Shown: positions 22,424 through 34,403 of the stretch, in pieces
How positions within the stretch are numbered: the first letter of the stretch is position 1
Layout of the letters: each line of letters opens with the position of its first letter
From: Perilla frutescens
Taxonomy: Eukaryota; Streptophyta; Magnoliopsida; Lamiales; Lamiaceae
Assembly (NCBI GenBank): GCA_026008535.1
Contig: BRKX01000006.1
Span: 44,442,664 to 44,506,663, forward strand
Length of the DNA stretch: 64,000 nucleotides
Direction: 5' to 3'
Notes under the pieces: model-generated
What the model was told of the DNA's origin: nothing
Databases searched by the model: none
What the model saw: the letters and a program-made list of their open reading frames with translations, nothing else
Made by a program: the position numbers and the translations under genes

Positions 22424-23290
22424 TGATGAAACTGTCCAAAACATTGAAGAAGAAGAACCCGAGCTGCAACTAAAAGGGCCAATTACAAGACTAAGAGCAA
22501 AGACACTTCAAGATTATTTACAAGTGTTGATTAGAAGAAAGCTTGAAGTTGGAGAATAAGAAAATAAAGGCAGCCCAAAGATTGTCAATTTGTTGGGAAT
22601 TGAAGAAGAAGCCCAAGATTGTTGATCCAACAAGAAAGTAGCGTATGGCAGCCCATGAAGAGCCCATCTCGCCACTTATTGAAGGCCCAAGTCTTTAGGA
22701 TTTAATTTATCCCAGTTTAGATTTTTATTATTCTATTTTTGGTCTTTTTGATTTACCTTAATTAGAGTTCTAGTTATGGTGGGATTCAATTTTCTAGTCT
22801 TTTACTTACCTTAGGATTTTCTTAATAGATTTTTCGATTCTTTTTAGGTTTTCCTTAGTTTATTTTCATCCATGTAACATTATTATTCAGACATTATTTG
22901 AAGTATTAAGCATATTTTTAATTTAATTGTGTCTCACCCCCAAAGCTTTTGTTGATTTTCTCGAAAACTTTCATTCTTAGAGTTAGCAACTTTAAGTCTT
23001 ATTTCAAGGGAACATCTGAGTGCACCTGAGGTACTTAGGTGAATTTGCTATCGAAGAACACCTTTGAGGTATTATTTTCATGGTACATTGAGATCACGTG
23101 GATTCTATGGGGTTGCAATTCATTCGACTACTTCATCAATTGTTGATCGCCTTTAACGTCATTCATCAATCATCAATCATCATTCGTCCACCTTCACCAA
23201 GTTGCCGCCAATATTCATCCCCGTTCCAGCTATGTTCAACACCATCAACATCAAGAGTTCATCCATTCATCTTCATCTACAGTCTGTAAG
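22424..23290 (+). repeat. 3' LTR of the gypsy remnant, encoding the pol tail
   Basis: Begins TGATGAAACTGTCC. The first 135 bases are open and end LKGPITRLRAKTLQDYLQ with a stop at about 22557, the same C-terminal signature as in the LTR at 29247-30457. The rest is noncoding and T-rich. The right end could not be fixed; if it matches the 1.2-kb relative it could extend to about 23600. Confidence 0.65.
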
Positions 23291-23606
23291 TTTCATCATC
23301 TAAACTTCTAAACCTAATCCCAAATTCATCAATCCATTAATCCAGCCATACTTTGCATATTTGGTTTGTGTTTACATTGTGATATTCAAAGTCTAGATAG
23401 TATAAGTTGTCTAGTTAAATTGAGTCTTCGTTTCATCATAAATAGAGTCTTCCGCCTATCTTTGTTATTTGAGTCTAGTTTATAGGATTGAACCCTTACT
23501 AATTCTGTCGTGCGTTTCGTTGTTGGAATTCCGCAAATTTTGATAATTGTTGTGTTCTCCTTGAGATCATATCATGTCTTTTAGGAATTATTGTGTTTTT
23601 TAGGAT

Positions 23607-23760
23607 TTGGGGGGGGGGGGGGTTGGGGTTTATTTTGTGTTTTTTAGGGGTTTTAGGGGTGTTTTTAGGGGTTTATTTTATATTTTTTAGGGTTTTTTTG
23701 GGTATTTTTAGGGGTTTATTTTGTATTTTTTAGGATTTTGGGGGGAGGAGTTTAGAGATT
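23607..23760 (+). repeat. G-rich, telomere-like TTTTTAGGGG repeats
   Basis: A G run of about 14 is followed by TTTTTTAGGGG, TTTTAGGGG, TTTTTAGGGG, TTTTTTAGGG and TTTTTAGGGG separated by T-rich spacers. The units resemble but do not equal the plant telomere repeat TTTAGGG. G runs are frequent enough to form G-quadruplexes. Confidence 0.8.
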
Positions 23761-23965
23761 TTTTTTAGGATTTTTTAATTCCATTTTAGGATATAAATTC
23801 ATATTCATTTCAAATAAATTAAATTAATTTATTTTAATTTTAGGGTTCACTGATATTATTTTAGGGTATAAAACTTTTGGGAACAAAAGAAAAGGTACAA
23901 ACAAAAAATCAAATAGAAAAAGGGAAAAAAAAAGAAGAAAAAAGTCCAAAAAAAAAGAACAGTGA

Positions 23966-23990
23966 CAGGCGCGTGACGCCCACGCGCCTG
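23966..23990. repeat. Perfect GC-rich hairpin, 10-bp arms
   Basis: CAGGCGCGTG and CACGCGCCTG are exact reverse complements separated by ACGCC. The surroundings are A-rich. It resembles the other GC palindromes in this window. Confidence 0.9.
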
Positions 23991-24387
23991 CCACAAATAG
24001 TCGCACATAAGGGGTGTGTGGGTGGGTGTTGCACGGAAGTGCTTCTCTTTTTGCAAAGTGTTAGTATATTTACATTCTTTAAATTTATTTTTAGTTGGAG
24101 AAAGGGAACGCTGGGGTTCGACCCCATACATCTTTCTTTTGACAAGGTTTATGATCTTATATGAAAACAATAGAGAGCTTCAAATATATAGAATAAGCAT
24201 TACATGACAATATGTATTCTTCCGGAGAGTGTAGCTCATAAAATGGCTTTCTAGGATGATTGTCATAATTGATATAAACTTTAGAGCATCCACTATGGTA
24301 GGTCTTTTTAGGTACAAATTTTTTAATATGTACCAAAAACTAAGGTACACCATAGTGAAAGGTAAAAAAAGGATACAAATTAAGTAA

Positions 24388-25042
24388 GACTACAAATAAC
24401 AGCAACCATTCAAATCATCCAACCACTCAACCACTTCAATATTTAATTAATTTCTCTCTCTTCCACATCATCAATATTCATTTAACCCAACCACATCTAT
24501 TTTACATGTTTTATGCATAACCACCCAACCACAACATTATATATAATTATTTTATTTTATTTTATTTTAAGATTAAAATATTATTTGTAATAAAAATACT
24601 ATAAAAATTATAATTATAACAAGATTTATTGTCTGTGATTTATTGTTTGAATAAAATAATCAATACCAAAAATATTATAAATTAATTAAACGACATTTCC
24701 TAAAATTATATAAAATAAAATCGCACTCATTAAACGATATTTCCTAAAATTAAATAAAATAAAAATTTATTATTTGGATGTATAAAAAATTAAAAAAAAT
24801 AGATAATTTTAAAGTGTGTTGAAATATAGCAAAATCAATGTCTATTTATAAATAATAAAAAAAATGAATTTTGATATATTTTTTATTTATTTATATTACA
24901 TTATATAAAAAATATACTAATTTTATCTACAAATGGTCACATGTGGGTAGTGGTCGACCATTACTTTTCAATTTCACCCATTTTCCTTTTTTTGCTGACA
25001 TGGCAGCGACCACAAGGTTTGTGGTCGCTGATAAAAGTAGTC
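24388..25042. mobile_element. Non-autonomous Harbinger MITE (655 bp) with GACTAC ends
   Basis: Ends are GACTACAAATAACAGCAACC on the left, and GACTACTTTTATCAGCGACC read inward from the right. The TSD is TAA on both sides (24385-24387 and 25043-25045). The interior is AT-rich and noncoding. The TIR start GACTAC and the TSD match those of the 538-4567 element, which would be a natural source of transposase. Confidence 0.85.
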
Positions 25043-27298
25043 TAAGAGCATCTACAATAGTGTACCAAATATTTGGTACATAACTCCACCACATCAAAAG
25101 TTATGTACCTACTATTCTAAATACCTATTCTCCTTCAAAACATCATATATCACATATGGTACATACATAACTTTGAGGGTCCCACCAATATATCATTCAC
25201 TTTTAATATATATACATATATATTACTTTTATATAAAATTAATTAATTTTAAATATTAATTTTAGGTATTAATTCAAGTCATCATTAATTTTTTTTTATT
25301 TAAATTTTTTAAAATAAAATGAATCACTTTTTTTACCAAATAATAAAAAAAACCGACAATTTTATTCATAGAAGAACAATGAGAACAACATTGAGAAATA
25401 AAACACAAAGATTACATAAAATAAAATATTGAAATAAATAAAACAACACACACATTGCAAAGAGTACAAGAATTTTGATCAAAATAAATAATCAAATTTA
25501 AAAGATAATAAAATAGAAAAAAATAAAACTAATTTAAATTATAATATATTATATTAAATTACATAAATAAAATTAATATGTGTAAAGATAAATTACAATT
25601 CTAGAAAAACTAAAAAAAATAAAATTATAATAAATAAAAAAACTAATGCATATGTAAAGAAAAACTATATAATTTATAGTTTCTAGAAAAACTAAAAAAA
25701 AATAAAGAACTCTTAAAAATAGAAAAAAGAAAAAAGTATATATAATTTATATGTTTACGAAAGTTATTTGAATATGTAAAAAAGAAAAAAAAATAGAAAT
25801 AAAAGAAAAATGAAAGAAAATGAGGGAGAGGAAGCCGAGAGATTGAGGAGAGAGAGACTTGGAATTAAAAAAAAAAAAAAGCAAAAATAGAAAACAGAGG
25901 TGGACAGATGTGGGACCAATGCATTACTACTATCTCACTTGCTTTATTTGTAGTGTGGAATGGACGTGTAATTTTTCTTCATGGAGTTGTTCACACGCGA
26001 TCAGAGCATCCACAATAGTGTACCAAATGTTTGGTACGTAACTCCGTCACATCAAAAGTTATGTACCTACTTTTCTAAATACTTATTCTCCTTCAAAACA
26101 TCCTATATCACATATGGTACATATATAACTTTGAGGGTCCCACCAATACATCATTCGCTTTTATATATATACATATATATTACTTTTATACAAAAATTAA
26201 GTAATTAATTTTAAATATTAATTTTAGGTATTAATTGATATGTGTCTGCAAAGTTGATAAATGTCATATGACTGTCTAATTGAGATGCATAAATGACTGC
26301 AAAAGGTGGTAAATGCATCCAAAAATAAATTCAATTGAAATAAACAATTAAATAAAATTATTTATTTCATTTAATGGTATTAAAATTCATCAAATTTGAA
26401 ATGTGAAAATAAATTAACGTACAATGTAAATTAGCGAGACCCCCGTCGGTGTCTGGGTAATTCAAGATACCCTCACGATAGTGATTTTTGGAAAACTATT
26501 CAATTGATTTTTGGAAAAATGTTAGTGATTTTGGAAAAAATAAAATTGTTCATTTGATTTTCTTTACTACATTTAAGTTATTAAACTATAACATAAAAAA
26601 TCGCATAATAAGAGAATAAATAAAAATCGACAATGAAATATAAAACAACACACACATTACAAAGAGTACAAGAATTTTGATCAAAATAAATAATCAAATT
26701 TAAAGGATAATTAAATAGAAAAAAATAAAACTAATTTAAATTATAATATATTATACTAAATTACATAAATAAAAGTAATATGTGTAAAGATAAATTACAA
26801 TTCTAGAAAAACTAAAAAAATAAAAATTATAATAAATAAAAAACCAATAATATCAATAAGAACGCTTATTAAAAATAGAAAGAAGACAAAGTATATATAA
26901 ATGTGAAAATTAATACATCACATAAAGATTATGTTTTAAAAATAATTATCGAAAACAACAAATTAAATAAAATGAATTGAAGATAGAAAATAAATAAAAG
27001 AGATAAAATGAATTAAGTAAAATCATTTAAAATAAGTTAATCTATCAAGTGTTGGGAGGATGATTGGGGAGAAAAAAAAATTAAAATAAGTTAATCTATC
27101 AAGTTAAATGAATTGAAATATTAAAAGAATTCGTGATAGAGAAATTAAAAAGAAAAAAACAAAAAGGGGAAAGGGGGTGGGCCAGGGGTTCTGTTTTTTT
27201 GCAGGAGCTCCACTCTCTCTTTCTTTTTGGCGAATGCATGTCACGTTGCAGCTCCCGTGAGCGGTGACTCACACGCACTGTTGAATGCGTTTTCCTTC

Positions 27299-27582
27299 CA
27301 TTTTACAAAAATGGTACATGCAGTTGAAATAGTTTTTAAGTTTGTACCAATATATTTTTCTTCCACTATAGTATGTACCATAAAATGGTACATACAAATT
27401 TATTTGTACCAAAAAAGTTGAGCTATAGTGGGTGCTCTCAAAATGGGCAGCAGTTTCCATTTTCGCTTTTTTGGTACAAGCAGTTGAAATTGTATTTCGT
27501 TTTGTACCATTTTTTATTCGATCCACAGTAGTATACATACAAATAATTTGTACTAATTTGTACCACCCTATAGTGGGTGCTC
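27299..27582. repeat. Duplicated MITE right terminus, about 145 bp x 2
   Basis: Two consecutive blocks each contain GGTACA(A/T)GCAGTTGAAAT, GTACCA-TTTTT and end CTATAGTGGGTGCTCT. The second unit follows the first almost directly, as expected from a tandem insertion or unequal exchange. Confidence 0.8.
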
Positions 27583-27910
27583 TAAATGGTACAACTTCAT
27601 GTACCAAGTATTTGGGGGAAAAAAGGTATGATGTTGAGCCCACCCATCTATTTTTATTCTCTCCTCCTTCTCTCTTCACTTTTCCCCTTCTCTCTCTTCT
27701 CCTCTCTCTCCATCCACCGGTCGATTCCAACTTTGTTTCTCTCTTTTCCATTTCTCTCTCCTCCTTTATCTTTTTCTTTCCTTTTAAAATTATATAAATT
27801 TTACCTTATAAAATAAATTTAATATTATGTATAGGTAACATTTTTATTTTTGCGAGAAATCAATTTTAGTGAAAGAAATATATCGACAGCTAAACTTTTA
27901 TTTTTACAAT

Positions 27911-27980
27911 ATATTATATTATATTATATTATATTATATTATATTATATTATATTATATTATATTATATTATATTATATT
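27911..27980. repeat. (ATATT)n microsatellite
   Basis: Fourteen uninterrupted pentamer units. Confidence 0.98.
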
Positions 27981-28745
27981 TTCAAACTAAAATATTTCAC
28001 CGATGTCAATTTCACTCATAAAATAAATTTACAACAATAATAAAAAATATGCCGATAAAGAATATTTCATTAAAATAACTCAAAAAAACATTGCCGACAT
28101 ATGTGTCGATATGGAAAAAAAATCAAACGCCTTATTTTTGCACATTTTAACTCATTTGGTATGAATACGATTCATTTTTAATTTAAAAAATTTTAATTTT
28201 TTTTAATGATAGCTTTGATATTTTTATACCAAAAAATAATATTTAAATAAAATTTAGTTAAATTATACATAAAAATAATATATATATATATATGTATGCA
28301 TATATTTTATTAAATGAGTGATAAATATGGTGAAGCCCCAAAAAATTATGTATGTACCATATGTATAGTGGACGATTTGAAGGAAATACGTATTTAAAAA
28401 TGTAGGTACATAACTTTTGATGTGGCGGTGACGTGACGGAGCTATGTACCAAATTTTGGGTACAGTATAGGAGATGCTCTTATAGATACATTCTCATCCA
28501 CTTATTTCAAATCGCATATTGCTGGATAATCCACGTCACAATTTCGGCGCTAGAAATTTGTCCATCGATAGAATTGATAAAAATAAAAATGATTAGATAT
28601 TAAATAATGACAAAAATTTGTATGAGATCATTTAACGGGTCTTTTGCGTTAGACAGTTTCAATAGCATTTAAATTCTCCCAAAAAATCCATTTAAATTCA
28701 TTCAAACCCGTAAAAACAGTCAAATGTGTGGGCTCCACTCGCGTA

Positions 28746-29105
28746 TCACTAGGTATAAAGTAAAGTATCACTATATATGAAATAAAATATCACTAATTAT
28801 ATGTTGAAATATCACTTAATATGAATTGAAGTGTCATGAACTATGAAATATTTTCACATGTTAAGAAAAAATAAATGATAATTTTCTGCATAAATCATAA
28901 TGTGAGGTTTTAATTTAGTTGATTCTTTTTTTTTGAATATGTTTGTTGATTCTCCGGACATCACACATCACTATTTATGAAGTTAAATATCACTAATAAT
29001 ATTTCGAAATATCACTTAATATGAATTGAAATATCATCAACTATGAAGTATTTTCACACGCTAAGAAAAAACATAAATGAATTATTTTTTACATAAATGA
29101 TAATG
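28746..29105. repeat. Direct repeat with ATATCACT motifs, two units plus a third beyond the array
   Basis: Units at about 28746-28960 and 28961-29105 share AAATATCACTTAATATGAAT and CTATGAA(A/G)TATTTTCACA. A third partial unit appears at 30975-31100, so the foldback array at 29108-30970 probably landed inside this repeat. Confidence 0.7.
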
Positions 29106-29107
29106 TG

Positions 29108-30970
29108 TATGCTACGATGCCACATCGGATCCAAAAGCAATTGTGGATGGGTACTTAAATTGAGGGTCAAACCTCCACCATTGAGCTAGCCTTTGTGATG
29201 GAGTTAGGGCATTTGGTTTGAGTTCCTATCATTGGTACTTTCATTGTGATGTGACCCGGGGCTAAATGACACGACGAGACACAAAATACGTGGAAGTTAA
29301 GGATTGAAACTACGTCGGTGAAGTAAGGGGTCTATACTCGATTATCTAGACGACTAAAACTCAACTAAGATACCTAGACAATGACACACAAAATAACACA
29401 AATCCAAAAGAAGAAGGGCTGTTTTAGGACGGTAATAGGGACGGTTAGGATGATGATGATCGATGGGTGTGATTAGGTTTAGAAGGGCTAGAGTAGATAG
29501 GGTATGATAGAGATGAAACGGACTTACGGATTGAATTGAATGAAGGCGAACTCAAACACGAACAAGGCTGAAGTCGAACACGTACGATGTTGATGATGAA
29601 TGACGTCGAATATGGCTGGATGGTCGATGGTTTGTAGATGTGAATCACAACCCGAAAGTTGCCTTGAATCTCGAACGTACACAAGGCCAAATTCTTTAAG
29701 TTGTTCTTTGATAGCGAGTTTCCGACGATCCCTCAAACGTGGACGGTGAATTCCCTTTGTAAAACTTAGAGTTGTTAAATCTAAGAGTATGATTTTAATT
29801 ATCTAAACTCACAAAGATCGAAAAGGGGGAGACGATATTGAAAGCAAAGGCTTAATAATTCAAATATAGTCTAAAGTATGAATGACACAATGATCCCCTA
29901 TTTATAACATAAGGGCCGAAAATCTAAGACCTATTGGATGAAAATAATGAGTCCAAATTGAACTAGGATTGGACTTTGACAACTTCCTAAACTAGAATTC
30001 TATTTAAGGTAGAATTTGTAGATCTTACCTTATCCAAAATCCTAGTCAAATCTATGACCAAATAACCGAAAATCTTCAAATAAATCAAATAAAAATCTGA
30101 CCAACTATAGTCTAAATTAAATAATGAAAATACTATAGTCTAATAAATCAATCCCCTTAATTAAATATCAAGGGCCGATCGAATTGGGCTTGTCATGCAC
30201 GCATGCTCAACTTGGGTTGAATAACACTTGCACATGCACACGCCCTCTTCTTCATGCACACACGTTCTCATCTTGATCTCCATCTTCAAATGTCAACAAG
30301 GTCATCATCTTGAAGCTACCTTGCACGCCGTCTTCATCTTCGAGCTTCTTGCAAATTGTGGCTTGCAAATAATCTTGCAACTTCTTAGCTCGTAGTCTTG
30401 TGACGGGACCTTTGAATTGTAGCTCTTTATTGACTTCCTCATTGCTATGACTCATCACATTGAGAGTTGGTTCTTCCCATTTAAGGGCTATCTGATGCCG
30501 AAGCGATCCAGAGTGAGAGCCATCTATCCTAGGAAAAGGGCTACCTCCACAAGCAATTGTGAATAGGTACTTAAGTTGAGGGTCAACCCTCCACCCTTGA
30601 GTTAGCTTTTATGGTGGAGTTAGGGCATTTGGCTTGTGCCCTTTCCCGAGCTGAATAGCTCACACTCTCGACCGCTTCAGCACCAGGTAGCCTTTTCTCA
30701 AGACGAATCAACTCTCAATGAAGGCACCAGTGATAGGAACTCAGACCTTTGGCTTGTGCCCTTTTCTGAGTTGGATGGCTCCCACTCTCGACTGCTTCGG
30801 CACTAGGTAGTCTTTTCTCAGGACAAACCAACTCTCAATGAAAGCACTAATGATAGGAACTTAAGTCAAAGGCCTTAACTCCACCACAAAAACTAGCTCA
30901 TGGATGGAGAGTTGACTCTCAACTTAAGTACTCATCCACAATTGTTTGTAGGTTCGATGTGGGATCATAT
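29108..30970. mobile_element. Inverted-repeat (foldback-like) array, split by a solo LTR
   Basis: The outer arms are inverted: the left reads CCACATCGGATCCAAAAGCA, and the right, read backwards, CCCACATCGAACCTACAAAC; both go on with CAATTGTGGATG(A/G)GTACTTAA. Inside, 30463-30960 holds further direct and inverted copies of the same block. Recurring motifs are TGATAGGAACT, ACTCTCAATGAA(A/G)GCAC, GGTGGAGTTA and CTCGACTGCTTCGGCA. No coding region was recognised. Confidence 0.65.
29247..30457 (-). mobile_element. Solo LTR (1.2 kb) of a gypsy element encoding a pol tail
   Basis: The minus strand starts TGATGAGTCATAGC and ends GGGTCACATCA, with the perfect TSD CATTG (29242-29246 and 30458-30462). 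An open frame begins with the first LTR base (30252-30457): FKGPVTRLRAKKLQDYLQ followed by an acidic tail. It matches the tail in the LTR at 22424. The remainder is noncoding. Confidence 0.85.
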
Positions 30971-31100
30971 CAATGTACTTTTAATTTGGTTGATTCATTT
31001 ATCTTTTGTTTTGGAATGTGTTAGTTGGTCAAACAAGAAGTACCACCGTATATGAAGTAAAGTATCACTAACAATGAAGCAAAGTATCATAATCTATGAA

Positions 31101-31611
31101 GTGTTTGATTGCGCCATTTTATTTTTCATTTTTTTTTGTTTTTTTATTTTTCATTTTTTTTTAATCTTCATTTTATATCGAGCTCATTGCACGAGTCCAC
31201 GCGTTAGCGTCGGGCGAATGTATTGACCGAGACACCGGATATATAAATTAAATTAATTCAATTCAATTTTAGGATTCACTAATTTCATTTTATGGTATAA
31301 ATTTATTTCAAAAAATATTAAATTAATTCAAAAAAATTAAACATATATTTAAAAGAATGAAAAATAAAATCTAAAAATTTGAAGAACATCAAATATCATC
31401 CCAAATTTTATTTCATGAGGACCAAAATTTAAGCATCCTCAAAACTAGAATTTTCGAACTACATCAAAAATTCATCCAAGTTTTGAATACATAAAAATCG
31501 ACACACATACATATTTAAATCTGAAAAATTTAAGAACTATAAAATTTTAACATCAAATTTAAATAAATGTATCGAATTAATCCTAGGATTAAAACTAGAA
31601 CAGTGCCAAAA
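31101..31611 (-). other. Leader region of the iMet-primed retroelement, AT-rich
   Basis: On the minus strand this lies just downstream of the LTR and PBS, so at least its right part should be element leader. It is AT-rich without coding. The block GGATTCACTAATTTCATTTT (31272) has a relative at 23845, suggesting a shared older repeat. No gag gene or second LTR was found to the left, so the element is truncated here. Confidence 0.45.
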
Positions 31612-31626
31612 CCTGCTCTGATACCA
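31612..31626 (-). other. Primer binding site (initiator Met tRNA type)
   Basis: The minus strand reads TGGTATCAGAGCAGG, two bases after the LTR end CCCCAACA. This sets the orientation of the LTR at 31629-53407 as minus. Confidence 0.88.
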
Positions 31627-34002
31627 ATTGTTGGGGTTTTTTCGAATTAAACCACCGCAGGATCTATTGGTTGTTCATTAATCCATGTTCATGCAAATCA
31701 TAATTTTATGAATTATGTAGTTAATTAACTCGCCTAGTTCAAATTTCATGCAAGACACGTTCGAAACTAATATAGCGGAAGAATAGAATTCGAACTCTAC
31801 TTACAATTTGAACGACGGGTTGAGGATAAGATTACAGATCTAATCTTGCTGTTGAATGAGTAGTGATCGGCGCCCCCTTGCTTGATATTTCACTCCAAGA
31901 TCTTCTATTGTATTCCCGGACTCTATCTCAGATACGGGGTGGGTTGTATTCAACTGATACGGGTATGGAATCTATGGATAACAAGAGAGACTAGAGGGCT
32001 CGATTTTTCTGCTTATTATTTTTGTCCCCTCTCTTAATTAAATAGAGATGGTGGCCAAAATTGCTTCCCTAACCCTACTGGATTTGGGCCTCTATCTCAA
32101 GTTCCATCTCCAGTCCGCTTCAGTCTAATTGGGCTACAACAGGAATCTAGAAGAATATTAAATTGACCTGCTAATTTATTTAATTTTTAATATCCAATAA
32201 ACTTAAGATATTATTAAATAAATTAAATATTACTTTTATTCCACTAAAGAAGTACTTACCAATTTAATACATATTTGTGAATGTGTTTTCTCCTTTAGTT
32301 CAGCCATTCCCCGTGTTTAAGATATAATGTCCATTAATTAATTATGTAAGCCTCTGACAGCTATAATCAATTAATATCTAATACCTTGAGTAGTACCACA
32401 CAAGTTTTATCATGTACGAAATAAATTCTACCTACAGGATTTCACATGAACTTGTGTTTCCTCAAGAGAACATCATCAACCTGGGGCACCAGGACACGGT
32501 GCTCATATATATTGCATGACACATCATATATACAAATGCTATTTGTTTCGGGGTCCAAATTTATACTTATATTTCTGGTTTGTGCTCACTAGACTCTATT
32601 TAGGACCACACCCGCAATTGGACGGGGTCAATTGTAGAAGCAATAAGCTTAACCCGAGTCAATCTCTCAAGGAAGACTTTATGTGAAAGAATTATCTAAA
32701 GACTACACATGCTTTTACGTAAACAACTAACATAAAATCTAAACATTCTAACAAGGGGGGTTTAATGATGATTATGCTATGAATTCGAAATGGACAATAA
32801 AGCGAGATAATTAAATGCAAAAACACAAATTAGATTAAGATTAGAGGAAACAAGTTGGATTAAGGTATTAGGGTGTAGATTCTCTCAATGGTTTTATCAC
32901 TATGCTTTATTCAAGTTGATAATGCTACTCTTCACAAATACGATAGACCCTTCCAATTAGTTTAACTTCAATTACTGTTACCGTCTATCCGTCAAACCTC
33001 TCTTAGCTGTATCGTACAAGCAAGATTGACATATTAGGCTTAGGAACCCCATCCACCTAATGTCGAAGGAACCAATTTCCGGATTTAGATTCACAATCAA
33101 GACTCCTCTAAATCCTATCAATGTTCAAGTAGTGATCAATTACCTAAACATGAAAAAGCACGATTCCAACAACAACAATCAACAAGAACAAGCATAGATC
33201 AAAACCACATCGATCCTCTACCCCCTGAAAAAGAATAGAATGGATAATGAAATAAGCCACATGCTCAAAAATATGCAAATACCATAGAAGAAAGTCATCT
33301 CATAAATCAAATGCAAATAACTCATACTTCTACAATATTAAATATTCTTCAAGAGTTTTGGGACAAATCCCCACAAACATCCAAGAAATACAAAGAAAAT
33401 ACAAGATGAACCTCCTCCGAGCTTAGCTTCCGCGGATGGCTCGTCATCGGGCCTTTCTCGTCATCCCTTCTCCTAGCTTGGCTTGATTTCTTTCTTCTTT
33501 CTTTTCTCCTCTTTCTCTTGTGAAGGTGATGATGGTGGAAATGGTGAAGGAAAATGGTGTAGAGATTAGTGTGTGTAGTGTGTGTGAAAAGAGAGAGAGA
33601 ATGGAGAGAATGGTATGTGTGGTGTGTGTGAGTGAAGTGAGAGTGGAATGAGAGTGATAGATGAGAGAGAGGTGAATGAATGATAGATGGTGATACCCCC
33701 CCAAAATCCCCAATATCTATTATTAGATATGAGAGAGGGAGAGAAACGTAGGGGGGAAGAGAGAGAGAAAAGTTGATGGGAGTTGATGGTAACAGATCAA
33801 TTAATGAAGGGGATTTTGTGGAAGATTTGGTGCCAAAAAGTCTACTCTAGAAATTTAGGTAATAATAAGCTACAAATTTCAGAAATTAAAAATGGCTCAA
33901 AAGAAGTCCTTGGACTGATGCAAATAGAATCAGTTGGAACTGAGTGGAAAGGAGTGGAGTTACAACACGAGGGAAAAACTGGACCGAGAGGAAAAGGGAG
34001 CA

Positions 34003-34146
34003 GCCCGCGCGCCGGCGGGCTGCACGGCGCGGCGGGGGCGGTTGGTGCGGCGGGGGCCAGCCCCGCAGGGGCGGATTGCGCGGCGGGGGCGCGAGGCTCT
34101 CAGCCTTTTCGCGCCCCGCCCGAGCTCCTTAGCCCGCCCGTGCGGG
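34003..34146. repeat. GC-rich palindrome cluster in the Athila 3' LTR
   Basis: Repeated GCGCGGCGGGGGC, CCCCGCAGGGGC and CAGCCCGCGCGCCGGCGGGC. The block ends GCCTTTTCGCGCCCCGCCCG and GCCCGCCCGTGCGGGTGC. It is almost pure G/C in an AT-rich LTR. Confidence 0.9.
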
Positions 34147-34403
34147 TGCTTTTTCTTCAATTCCTTTTTTAAAATCTTGATCTCCTATTTAAACAATCCA
34201 GCTCAATTACTCGATTTGCACTTGCCACCTAATTGTCGTAAAATACCTGCTTTTATGATTAAAAGCTCAAGCTTTTGCAATACTTGGCACAATCCACCAT
34301 TAGAGCAATAAACACAAATAAACACATAAAATCAACACAAAACAATATAAAATTAAACAAAATAAATACTAAACACAATAAAATAAATTAAAATAACACA
34401 ATT

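Larger units (their letters stand above)
19620..23290 (+). mobile_element. Deletion-derived Ty3/gypsy remnant, split by a solo LTR
   Basis: Pieces of a gypsy element occur in the normal order but with large gaps. A gag-like start lies at 19841-20118. After the inserted solo LTR, 21553-22368 carries a protease-to-RT linker and the first residues of RT. The tail of pol then runs into the LTR start at 22424. RT catalytic, RNase H and integrase domains are missing. No 5' LTR or PBS was recognised upstream, so the left limit is a guess. Confidence 0.7.
24294..28479. mobile_element. Nested GGTAC-rich Tourist/Harbinger-like MITE cluster
   Basis: Three left ends of the form GAGCATC(C/T)AC(A/T)AT occur at 24294, 25046 and 26004. 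Three right ends of the inverse form occur at 27437 and 27582 (TAGTGGGTGCTC) and 28479 (GGAGATGCTC). The copies at 25046 and 26004 run parallel for over 200 bases, with a second parallel block at 25440-25560 and 26640-26770. GGTAC or GTACC pentamers crowd each terminus. Flanking TTA occurs at 24291-24293 and 28480-28482, but the pairing of ends is uncertain. Apart from these pieces, 24294-28479 shows no gene. Confidence 0.65.

Noticed and set aside
23607..23760. True interstitial telomere
   Set aside because: No run of exact TTTAGGG units; T and G numbers vary from unit to unit.
23877..24164. Overlapping short frames on both strands near 23850-24170
   Set aside because: They reflect poly-A/poly-T and the GC hairpin, with no conserved motif or supporting context.
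33444..33713. T/S/H-rich frame and its relatives in the Athila LTR
   Set aside because: It is a purine-rich GAGAGTGTGTG tract read on the other strand, inside an LTR.
33934..34311. Open frames rich in G, A, R and P in the GC-rich block, repeated at 41711-42156, 47685-48066 and 52449-52808
   Set aside because: They are open in several frames at once because the DNA is nearly all G/C, and they occur in LTR or noncoding parts. No protein motif was seen.
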